Positions 6,463 to 13,048 of a stretch of 13,106 bases of DNA are shown here, in pieces (the stretch's first letter is position 1; the number at the start of each line of letters is the position of its first letter). A program made the translations under genes and the position numbers. Location: the NCBI GenBank assembly GCA_028825345.1, contig JAPKAJ010000042.1:1-13106 (forward strand), given 5' to 3'. The notes beneath the pieces were generated by a model that saw nothing but the letters and a program-made list of their open reading frames with translations, was not told the DNA's origin and did no database searches. Origin of the DNA: Arenicellales bacterium. GTDB lineage: Bacteria; Pseudomonadota; Gammaproteobacteria; Arenicellales; UBA868.

Positions 6463-7731
6463 TTAAGCCGCTTCTTTATTCTGACCTTCTTCAAAAGACA
6501 ACTCGGGATCACCCGGCCACCGATCCATCCACTGGCCCCAGGCGCTGTAAAAATGGCGCATGCCCTCTTCATCGTGAATGGTCGGATCGCCGTCAGCATC
6601 TATCTCATGGCGTCCATGGAGGAGGCGACGCTTGTCTGCCCACTCATTCATAGTCGATTGCTGAGTCGAAACAGCCAGGAGATCCTCATGAAGGTTTCGG
6701 CCAAATGGCCCCCAGATCGTGTTGTGGTGTCTTTGGCGAATCAGGCGCTCTTCTGGAGTATCGCTCTTGAGTCCCAGACCGCGGAATTCGATCATGACTT
6801 TATCGGGGCCGAGTGGTGTCATGATGTCGGAGCGCAGCGCCGAACCACGCAGATTGAAGTTCACTCCTGGGAAAAAATCGATCATCTCCCAATGGTTAGT
6901 TGGCAAATGCGGAAACGAAAGCTCTTCTCGGGATTCAAAGCCCTCATACTTATCATACTGCACTTCAAAAGAGCCTACGTTCACATGGCCGTTTTTAAAC
7001 CCTTTATTCTTTCGGGCAAAATATGAGTCATTAAACCCTGTTACCCGGTTATGGTAATGCAGATAGTCGTGATAAAACTCTGAATTGGTGTCGTGCCAGA
7101 GCTTGTAATTACATGGGATGATTGCCTTGTGGTAGTGAAACACTTCCAGCGGCTCCGCATCCAGTGATTTTTGCATGCAGTCAAAAGCGCCTCCAGCCCA
7201 TTCTTCTACACTCTGCTCTATGGCATCGTTCAGCGTGACCCAGACAAAGCCACCGTACTTCACTTCGCAGCGAAGTCGTCGCAAACCCACATCACTGCAG
7301 GCAAGACGATCCTGGTAGCCCTCAGTGCCCCGGGATATGTGTACGCAATTACCTTTCATATCGAACTGCCAGGCGTGAAACATGCAAGTCATGTGCTTCG
7401 GAGCGCCGGAGGGGGCTGCAGTTTCGAAAGACCCCGATGGGCGGTTCTCGATCATGTTGCCGCGATGTGGGCAAACATTCAGGAAGGCGCGAATTTCATT
7501 ATCTGGACCTCGCACAACCATTATCGGCTCTCGAGCAACGGTTGTGGTTCTAAAAGAATAGGGGTCAGGTAATTCGGACTCATGGCAAACTGGCATCCAG
7601 ACCTTGCGAAAAATCTTGGAAATCTCCTCTTCGAAGATTTCCCGGTCGGAATAGATTCGACTGTCGACGTATTCCCCCGGGATTATCTTCCCAGGTATTG
7701 TTGCCCACTGTTTCGCATTTCTGGCTGGCAT
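6463..7731 (-). CDS. Rieske non-haem iron oxygenase large (alpha) subunit, methanesulfonate-monooxygenase-like
   Basis: This is the catalytic subunit of a multicomponent oxygenase: an N-terminal Rieske [2Fe-2S] domain and a C-terminal mononuclear iron domain, 422 residues. The Rieske ligands are C87-P-H89 and C116-M-F-H119, separated by 26 residues where about 15-20 is usual. From memory, a 26-residue spacer is the hallmark reported for MsmA of methanesulfonate monooxygenase. The mononuclear site begins NYKLWHDTNSEFYHDYLHYH: Glu218, His221 and either His225 or His227 instead of the usual D-X2-H-X4-H. A distal carboxylate is probably Asp350 in NLHEDLLAV. AAGGAG lies nine bases before the ATG. 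The order alpha, beta, ferredoxin, reductase equals msmABCD. The substrate is not proven: methanesulfonate, another small sulfonate or a different small acid are all open. Confidence 0.9.
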   Translation of the reverse strand: MPARNAKQWATIPGKIIPGEYVDSRIYSDREIFEEEISKIFRKVWMPVCHESELPDPYSFRTTTVAREPIMVVRGPDNEIRAFLNVCPHRGNMIENRPSGSFETAAPSGAPKHMTCMFHAWQFDMKGNCVHISRGTEGYQDRLACSDVGLRRLRCEVKYGGFVWVTLNDAIEQSVEEWAGGAFDCMQKSLDAEPLEVFHYHKAIIPCNYKLWHDTNSEFYHDYLHYHNRVTGFNDSYFARKNKGFKNGHVNVGSFEVQYDKYEGFESREELSFPHLPTNHWEMIDFFPGVNFNLRGSALRSDIMTPLGPDKVMIEFRGLGLKSDTPEERLIRQRHHNTIWGPFGRNLHEDLLAVSTQQSTMNEWADKRRLLHGRHEIDADGDPTIHDEEGMRHFYSAWGQWMDRWPGDPELSFEEGQNKEAA

Positions 7732-7823
7732 ATCGTTTGACTCCTTGTTATTTGACCCGGGCAGACATACTGACCGTCTCTTTTACAAACGCGTCTTGGT
7801 GATAATTTAAAAGGCGACAAGGC

Positions 7824-7855
7824 GATTTGTAAAATCATTCAAATCAATAATTTGA
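7824..7855. promoter_or_regulatory. Two adjacent dyads, candidate regulator site for the oxygenase operon
   Basis: GATTT-GTA-AAATC (7824-7836) is followed by TCAAAT-CAATA-ATTTGA (7839-7855), with centres about 17 bases apart. The second has the T-N11-A form with interrupted dyad symmetry typical of LysR-family binding sites. It lies about 95-130 bases upstream of the large-subunit start, and a LysR-family gene lies elsewhere in the window. Which regulator binds, if any, is inference. Confidence 0.35.
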
Positions 7856-7988
7856 TAGTTTTAACCAATCTATACACTGCGTAAAAGACAACCGACATTT
7901 CTCGGTCACATTTCGGCGACAAATTGGAATCTCCTGCTCAAATCCGGTAGTAATTTACGGTTTGCTGAGTACGAGATTCGACGATTAA

Positions 7989-8024
7989 GCCCTCGGAACT
8001 GAGGCCGACGCCTGTCCCGAGGGC
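7989..8024 (-). terminator. Strong stem-loop downstream of panB
   Basis: GCCCTCGG (7989-7996) and CCGAGGGC (8017-8024) form a perfect 8-bp G+C-rich stem. The loop contains a second short stem AGGC/GCCT (8002-8005, 8010-8013). It lies about 35 bases past the panB stop on that strand. There is no T-run after it (TTAATC follows), so it may be a factor-assisted terminator or a 3'-end-protecting hairpin separating panB from the oxygenase genes. Confidence 0.45.
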
Positions 8025-8056
8025 AATTCGCATCCTACCCAGTAGCAAAACCCGGA

Positions 8057-9061
8057 CTACTTACGACCTGTTTTCTTCCGGGTAGCCTTCTTCTTGGCGG
8101 CCTTCTTGGTTGTCTTTTTTGCCGGCAATGATGTCTTCTTCGCGGTCTTGCGCTTGGAAGCCTTGCTCGCCTTGGAATCGAGTTGCTCCAGTTTGGACTC
8201 CCACTTCATCTTACGAGCGAACTTCAAGGCTTCCTCATCACTCATATACACCGTATGCTCAGGCCCAGGATATATTTCAGCCTTGACCTCATCTCGGTAC
8301 CGAATAAACACATCTTCGATAATGGGAATTAGATCGGTGTAGATCTTTGAATGACGTGGTGTGTGTTCCTCATAAAGGTGAAATAGGTCTGAGGTAATGA
8401 TATGCACCCCATGTGCTCCCAAGCCCGCGCCTAGGCTGATTACCGGAACCGGCAATACCTGAGCCAGGTACTCGTTCACCTCCTGGGTCGTTACCTCGCA
8501 CATGATCGAAAAACATCCCGCATCGACCATAGCCCAAGCATCATCGACTAATTCTTCTGCGCGGACAGCCGTCTTGCCCTGAGCAAAAAATCCGCCCAGC
8601 TGCGGCATACGCATTGGGGTAATACCAATGTGGCCTTGGACCGGAATGCCTGCCCGATTGATCGCTTCAATGTTACGAGCATGATACTGGTTGCCTTCGC
8701 ACTTCATTACTTCGGCATTCGCCTCATGTACGAAACGGCCTGCATTTTCTACAGCCTGTTCCGGTGAAATGTGAAAACTCCAGTACGGCATATCAACCAT
8801 GCGTAAACCATACTGACTGCCGCGGTCGATAGCTTTGGCCATCATCATCACTTCATCAAAAGTAACTGTAACAGTGCTCTTGTGTCCAAATAGAATCATG
8901 CCACCAGTGTCCGACACGCATAGGATATCGATCCCCAGTCGGTCCGCAATTACCGCGTTGCGATAGTCATAGATCGCCATTTGTACTATCTGTTCACCTT
9001 CGCGCATCTTGCGTCGCAACTGATTTAGTGTGACCTTACGCCGGGGCTTGTCGTCAGCCAT
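8057..9061 (-). CDS. panB: PanB-family ketopantoate hydroxymethyltransferase homologue with a histone-H1-like tail
   Basis: PanB transfers a hydroxymethyl group from 5,10-methylene-tetrahydrofolate to 2-oxoisovalerate. Residues 1 to about 265 align with PanB throughout: AIYDYRNAVIADRLGID, SDTGGM, GHKST, VDMPY, GHIGITP, ISLGAG and YPGPEH. Every active-site position I can place is kept: Asp51 and Asp90 (metal), Lys120, Glu122 (metal), His144 and the base Glu189, corresponding to E. coli Asp45, Asp84, Lys112, Glu114, His136 and Glu181. After residue 296 the protein ends in a 38-residue tail of Lys, Ala, Thr and Ser, half of it Lys or Arg, unlike ordinary PanB (about 265 residues). AAGGAGAT lies six bases before the ATG. 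No panC is adjacent, and the gene sits upstream of an oxygenase operon, so a catabolic one-carbon role is possible. Pantothenate synthesis remains the default. Confidence 0.85.
   Translation of the reverse strand: MADDKPRRKVTLNQLRRKMREGEQIVQMAIYDYRNAVIADRLGIDILCVSDTGGMILFGHKSTVTVTFDEVMMMAKAIDRGSQYGLRMVDMPYWSFHISPEQAVENAGRFVHEANAEVMKCEGNQYHARNIEAINRAGIPVQGHIGITPMRMPQLGGFFAQGKTAVRAEELVDDAWAMVDAGCFSIMCEVTTQEVNEYLAQVLPVPVISLGAGLGAHGVHIITSDLFHLYEEHTPRHSKIYTDLIPIIEDVFIRYRDEVKAEIYPGPEHTVYMSDEEALKFARKMKWESKLEQLDSKASKASKRKTAKKTSLPAKKTTKKAAKKKATRKKTGRK
8060..8173 (-). other. Lysine-rich histone-H1-like C-terminal tail of the PanB-like protein
   Basis: Residues 297-334 contain 19 Lys or Arg in 38, arranged as degenerate KK-A/T-KK units (for example KKTTKKAAKKKATRKK). 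Such tails occur on bacterial histone-H1-like proteins, where they bind DNA or polyanions. Here the tail is joined to a metabolic enzyme in one continuous frame. It could bind nucleic acid, polyphosphate or an acidic partner. Confidence 0.8.
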
Positions 9062-9751
9062 GTGCTATCTCCTTGAGTTCTAGTTTATTGCTGCCGCTAA
9101 AAGCAGTCCGGTAACATCAACAGCAGAAAACGCGATCGGTCACGAAATCCTACAGCGACCTATTGATAGTAGACAGCCATCAAATTCGGGTCAAAAAGTA
9201 TTGACTTATCAAACGATAGAGGTCGGCTTGTACTGCTGAAAGTAATGGTCTGGCAATATACGGTTAACAGTTCAAATCGAAGATGGTGACCTCACTCGCA
9301 CGGCAACAAGTCGTCTGCCCAGCAGTATCTCACTACTCCTTTTGCCAGAATTAAAAAATGGACGGCTGCGCTAATTCGGATCGTGGACTATTCCCAGTAG
9401 CTCTACTAGGGAACCGATGACCTCAACATCCGCTGTATTCACATAGCCTAAACCCAGCGTGACCTCCCGCCAAAGGGCTAGAACAGACCGATGTAACCGG
9501 CAATTCTCCAGAACTGGGCCGTTTCGGCTGTGAATCAGGATGACGCCACAAGACAGGCTTTTTCGACGATTCGGCGAAGAAGCAGACCAGTATCAATTCC
9601 GACTCTGATCCGATGACACTGCCACCCGCAAACCGCGCCATGGCAGCCTCCAACGGGTTTACACCTTCGCAACAGTACCTGGCTTGCGCGTAAGGGTCGC
9701 TGGCCTCTAACGGTTATTGCTCGAAAGGCAACACGGCGCGGTGATGGTGAA
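9062..9751. other. 690-base stretch between panB and tauE, possibly with decayed coding DNA
   Basis: No intact gene is evident. On the minus strand, frames change without good starts. One gives GIDTGLLLRRIVEKACLVAS near 9600-9540. After a frame change a second stays open for about 56 codons (about 9541 down to 9372, stop at 9372-9374), ending with stretches such as EVTLGLGYVNTADVEVIG. Both look protein-like, but I recognise no family, so a frameshifted relic is a suggestion only. Separate 76- and 78-codon minus-strand frames overlap here and look no better. The panB promoter lies at 9166-9194. Confidence 0.35.
9166..9194 (-). promoter_or_regulatory. Predicted sigma-70-type promoter for the PanB-like gene
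   Basis: On the minus strand TTGACC (9194-9189, 5 of 6 to consensus) and TACTAT (9171-9166, 4 of 6) are exactly 17 bases apart. Transcription would start near 9159, giving a leader of about 100 bases before the ATG at 9061. Just upstream lies a small dyad TTGA-CTTA-TCAA (9201-9212). This is the best-spaced promoter in the window. Confidence 0.5.
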
Positions 9752-10510
9752 TTAAAGTATTCCGGCAACAATTCGAATCAGCATAGCCGCGCCCACGAGC
9801 AATAGGGCAAAAGCAATGAACCGCTTCAAAGTATCGCGTGACACGTGATGCGCAACGCGGGCACCCACAATGACTCCAGCCGCCAGCATTACCGCAATGC
9901 CAAGGCCCAGCCCAAACTCAATATGACCAAACGCCAGGTTACCTCCCGTTGCCAGTAGCGCGATTGGAATCTGAATAATCTGGCTTAGGCCCACGGCAGT
10001 CAGAACTGGAACTTTCAGCCAGATCAATAGGGGCACCAGGATCAACGGGCCACCCGTTCCGGTTATTGATGAAGCAAATCCTGTGACTACTCCAATAACC
10101 AACAGGAAAACCGGGCTCAAAAAGTTCTCTGCACCGGTATTTTCAGCCTGCGGGCGCAAAGCCTGAAGCCCCGACAAAAAAACCAACAGTCCGATAATGC
10201 CCTCAAGAACAGCGCCGGGTGTCTGCCAGGTAGCCAGCGCACCCAAATAAGCCCCAGGCATTCCGCCAAGACATAGCCATAGGCCCATGTTCCACTGGAT
10301 AGAGCCCCGCCGAGAATATTCAATAGCGCCTACTACGCCGCTGAAAAGGTAAGAAAACATCGCCGTAGCGATCGCCACATGAATGCCAAAACCAAGAGCA
10401 TAAGTGAGCATTGGGACCAACAAAACGCCGCCGATCCCGATGGCACCAATCAGCACGCCAACGATGATCGCGACTCCGCCCGCAAGGGCTATAGCCGCTG
10501 TACTAAGCAT
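9752..10510 (-). CDS. TauE/SafE-family membrane transporter (probable sulfite or organosulfonate exporter)
   Basis: This 252-residue polytopic inner-membrane protein belongs to the TauE/SafE family (formerly DUF81). Some members export sulfite or sulfoacetate during sulfonate breakdown, and others carry unrelated anions. It shows the internal duplication of the family: the glycine-rich motif GIGGVLLVP (residues 25-33) and its second copy GTGGPLILVP (151-160), each in a hydrophobic segment, with about eight membrane helices in all. The length is normal and the protein looks complete. The ATG at 10510 is preceded by GGGAAAA, a weak site. It lies on the same strand as the PanB-like and oxygenase genes but 690 bases from panB, so it is a separate transcript. 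A sulfite-exporting role here depends on the oxygenase being a sulfonatase, which is inferred. Confidence 0.88.
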   Translation of the reverse strand: MLSTAAIALAGGVAIIVGVLIGAIGIGGVLLVPMLTYALGFGIHVAIATAMFSYLFSGVVGAIEYSRRGSIQWNMGLWLCLGGMPGAYLGALATWQTPGAVLEGIIGLLVFLSGLQALRPQAENTGAENFLSPVFLLVIGVVTGFASSITGTGGPLILVPLLIWLKVPVLTAVGLSQIIQIPIALLATGGNLAFGHIEFGLGLGIAVMLAAGVIVGARVAHHVSRDTLKRFIAFALLLVGAAMLIRIVAGIL

Positions 10511-10604
10511 GAGATTTTCCCGCCCCCGTGATCAGGATTCCCAACAACACCTGCCGCTGGCTTATCAGCCTTGGCGGCATAGATGCGCGAGGCCCGACCC
10601 CATT

Positions 10605-10626
10605 ATAGTCAGGCCATCGAGTGGCG
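10605..10626. repeat. Copy 2 of the shared 14-mer plus GTGGCG
   Basis: ATAGTCAGGCCATC at 10605-10618, followed after GA by GTGGCG (10621-10626). It is the same element as at 943-966. This copy is about 95 bases upstream of the tauE start, so both copies lie upstream of minus-strand exporter genes. Confidence 0.4.
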
Positions 10627-11128
10627 AGCACCCTTTTGGATCGACTACGGCCGTGGTAACGAAGCGCAGGAACAAAAAACGGTTGGGTGGTTCAGCATGA
10701 CAGCGATGCACTACCTCTCGTTAATCCCCACCGAATATCCTAACGCAAGGGAAGGTTCAATAAATACCATCTTGAAGCAGTTTGCCAGTTATCCCAGAGT
10801 CGTCAATAAAGCCGCAATCGCCAGCATCATCAGCGTTGTGCCTGGCCACGGCAAAATAGATGCTTGCAAGCCAGTGCGGGAAGTCACACAGAAATGGCTC
10901 ACTGGGTAGCGCGGACGATCTACGCTGTCGCAAGGCAATCGGTTAACCCGGTTGTACCGCCTATTGCGGATGAATTGGGTACTGTAACTGCCCATGTCGG
11001 CCGACGATCTTCTGGAAAACCCTTCGATATGGATTATGGGCGTAAGTGGATGAGTCTGCGGACAAGTGATTAACTGAGAAGTTTTAATATTACTTTCAAC
11101 ATCACCGGGCTTTTATCACTTAAATCAT

Positions 11129-11153
11129 CTACCCGCACGAATCTTGTGGGTAG
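11129..11153. repeat. Stem-loop or operator-like dyad upstream of the LysR-family gene
   Basis: CTACCCGCA (11129-11137) and TGTGGGTAG (11145-11153) form a 9-bp arm pair with one G-T wobble around a 7-base loop. TGTGGG recurs at 11165-11170, followed by TTTCCCA. No T-tract follows. The dyad lies about 180 bases before the lysR-type start, so it may be an operator or a small terminator. Confidence 0.35.
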
Positions 11154-11332
11154 GGATGTATTTCTGTGGGCAGTTTCCCAAATTCACAACAAATTACTCA
11201 CACTTTTATAGTGGTTGAATAATGAGGGAAAGATAGTTATTTTTAAACAATAATAGGAAACAATTGATACAGCCTATCAGAAGTTCTGAGCGCAACAGGC
11301 TCCGATAAGGCAAAGAACGAGGGGAGATAGCG

Positions 11333-12274
11333 ATGTTTTTACGACAATTTGAATATCTGGTCGCGCTTGAACAGGAAGGCCACTTCGGCCGTGCCGCTGA
11401 GCGCTGTCATGTATCGCAACCAAGCCTGTCCAGCGCCTTACAACAACTTGAGTCTGAGCTCGACGTAACTATCATCCTTCGTCACCAGCGTTACCAGGGG
11501 TTCACACCTGAAGGTGAGCGGGTTGTCAGTTGGGCCAAGCGCCTGCTGGCTGATCGGAAAAGCATGATCGAAGATCTCGCCATTATGCGGCGTAATCTCA
11601 ATGGCAAAATCCGAGTTGGCGCCATGCCAACCAGTTCTCCAGTTCTACCCCGTATCAGCCAACTTTTTACTCAAGCTTACCCAGCAGTTGAGATAGATAT
11701 TCAGTTCGTGGGCTCAGGCAATCTGATCAACGAATTACGAAACTTTGAACTCGACGTTGGCATTACCTACCTCGAAGGTCAGTCGTTGAAAAAGCTAAAC
11801 ACCATGGTGCTGTACCAAGAACAGCTCAGCCTGATGATTCCAAAAAACATGTTATCGACACGACAACAAACTATTGGCTGGAAAGAGGCCGCCGAACTAC
11901 CTCTTTGTCTGCTTTCTCCAAACATGAAAGAACGCCAGGTCATGGATGAAGCGTTTGCCAGCATCGACTGTGACCCGTCACCAAAACTTGAATGCAATTC
12001 AATTTTCCAGCTGGCGTTCCATGTTATGCAGGGCGATCTCGCAACTATTGTTCCCAACGGGTTCAGTCGCGCCAACGATGCCTTTCCCGGCACTCGGGAA
12101 ATTCAGTTGATCGACCCGGCCATCAGCAAGCCTGTTGGCCTGATCTGGGAAAAAGTAACCCCACCTCTACCTATGGCCCAAGCCATGGCAGACCTGCTTA
12201 TGGAGTCAAAAAATGAGATACAGGAGGCCTTGGGGAAATCGACTGATCTTCCGCAAGCAAAGGCAGTCGCTTAA
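11333..12274 (+). CDS. LysR-family transcriptional regulator
   Basis: This is a LysR-type regulator of 313 residues, a normal length. Residues 1-60 form the winged helix-turn-helix, with the hallmark FEYLVALEQEGHFGRAAERCHVSQPSLSSALQQLE and the following TPEGERVV. The co-inducer domain begins about residue 90 (GKIRVGAMPTS) and runs to about 290. The start is an ATG at 11333 preceded by GAGGGGAGA. It points away from the transporter and towards the window's right end, with no partner gene immediately beside it except tauE across an 820-base gap. LysR-type proteins commonly activate a divergent or nearby catabolic operon. Control of tauE, panB or the oxygenase genes is possible, and a T-N11-A dyad lies upstream of the latter, but this is inference. 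The co-inducer is unknown. Confidence 0.92.
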   Translation: MFLRQFEYLVALEQEGHFGRAAERCHVSQPSLSSALQQLESELDVTIILRHQRYQGFTPEGERVVSWAKRLLADRKSMIEDLAIMRRNLNGKIRVGAMPTSSPVLPRISQLFTQAYPAVEIDIQFVGSGNLINELRNFELDVGITYLEGQSLKKLNTMVLYQEQLSLMIPKNMLSTRQQTIGWKEAAELPLCLLSPNMKERQVMDEAFASIDCDPSPKLECNSIFQLAFHVMQGDLATIVPNGFSRANDAFPGTREIQLIDPAISKPVGLIWEKVTPPLPMAQAMADLLMESKNEIQEALGKSTDLPQAKAVA

Positions 12275-12331
12275 ATTTCCAGCAGCAACCAGGGAGGGAG
12301 AGACGCTGCTATCAGATGAACCTCTCTGACG

Positions 12332-13048
12332 CTAGACTCTTCGACCGATTGTCCTTTTGCGATATAGAAATATTATTACTTCCAGTATTACGACCAGCAA
12401 GGGGCCAGCGGCCAGGTTAATTAATACCAGACGAGCGCCCAACCCGTCTACCTTGGTACGAATACCACGCCTGACTTCTCGAAGTTCCCGACGGGCAGAA
12501 AGTAATTTGCTTTCAAAATCCTTCAGTTGGCGTTTCATGCTCTCGGGCAACTGCGCATATTCGATGTGCTCGGTTCCCTCGGCCAGGCCGCTAATTTGCT
12601 GTTCCAGCTTGGTTACTTCACCAGCAAGACTAGCCTCTTTATCTTGCAACTCAGCCTGCGCCACTCGAAATAAATCAGCTACTCGTGTAAACGGCCGCTG
12701 TAACTTCCCGCGAGACCGTATTCCTATCAACGCCTCATCCCCTGTGGCAAATTCAATCATATTCAATAAAAAAGCCAGATTATCATTGAGTGGTCGAACC
12801 ACAGTATCCTCGCCAAGCCGGGTTTGCTGAAGTGAGAATGGATCGAACAGCCAGTCCACATCGGCTACCGCAAAGACGACTGGGGTCCCACTGGAGGACT
12901 GGAGGTGCAAAACGCCAGTACTGTGCGACTCTGACAAGTGATACGCGCTTTTTAGGGGGCCCTTCACAACCACAGCAAGCGCTCTGGGCTGCGACTCACC
13001 AGCAAAGGTCATTGCCAACTCACGCGGCGTTTTTCGAGCAAACGGCTC
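12332..13048 (-). pseudogene. C-terminal part of a GldG-like ABC-transporter auxiliary protein, 5' part missing
   Basis: The frame encodes the C-terminal half of the GldG-like (gliding-motility ABC auxiliary) family. It has VVFAVADVDWLFDPF, then NDNLAFLLNMIEFATGDEALIGIRSRGK, a long charged probable coiled coil (about residues 110-185) and one C-terminal membrane helix (about 203-222) ending RKRTIGRRV. Full-length members have roughly 450-650 residues. Here the frame runs upstream only to an in-frame TAG at 13049-13051. The first possible start (TTG at 13018) has no ribosome-binding site, yet family-like sequence (ARKTPRELAMTF) continues above it. The remaining 55 bases to the window edge are AT-rich and do not look like this family. 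I read it as a 5'-truncated or disrupted gene. A short functional version is less likely. It is convergent with the LysR-family gene. Confidence 0.6.

Larger units (their letters stand above)
7732..8056. other. 325-base intergenic region upstream of the oxygenase operon
   Basis: No gene is visible. It separates the PanB-like gene from the oxygenase large subunit, both on the minus strand. From the panB side it holds a strong stem-loop (7989-8024), then AT-rich sequence with two adjacent dyads (7824-7855), then the AAGGAG site of the large-subunit gene (minus strand, about 7742-7747). I find no good -35/-10 pair. TATAGA on the minus strand near 7869-7874 is a possible -10 with a poor -35. This suggests an activator-dependent promoter of its own for the oxygenase genes. 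Confidence 0.5.
10511..11332. other. 822-base stretch between tauE and the LysR-family gene, no recognised gene
   Basis: Plus-strand frames at 10583-10909 (108 codons) and 10864-11073 (69 codons) overlap in different phases, lack clear ribosome-binding sites and match no family I know. They may be chance or relics. From about 11075 the sequence becomes AT-rich, as expected for a promoter region. It includes a hairpin at 11129-11153 and a weak promoter-like pair TTGAAT (11215-11220) and TATTTT (11238-11243), 17 bases apart, which might serve the LysR-family gene. Confidence 0.4.

Noticed and set aside
6330..6599. 89-codon minus-strand frame ending in an ATGA overlap with the small-subunit start
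   Set aside because: Most of it lies inside the large-subunit gene in another frame. There is no recognisable domain and no good ribosome-binding site. The ATGA overlap is probably chance, though a short coupled leader in the 129-base gap cannot be fully excluded.
10583..11073. Two overlapping plus-strand frames (108 and 69 codons) that both contain PF-x-x-DYGR-like segments
   Set aside because: The shared DYGR looked like a duplicated motif, but the underlying DNA matches poorly and neither frame has a start site or a family I know. I treat them as chance.
12357..12830. 157-codon plus-strand frame opposite the gldG-like fragment
   Set aside because: Ser/Arg-rich antisense shadow of the coiled-coil region, without known motifs.
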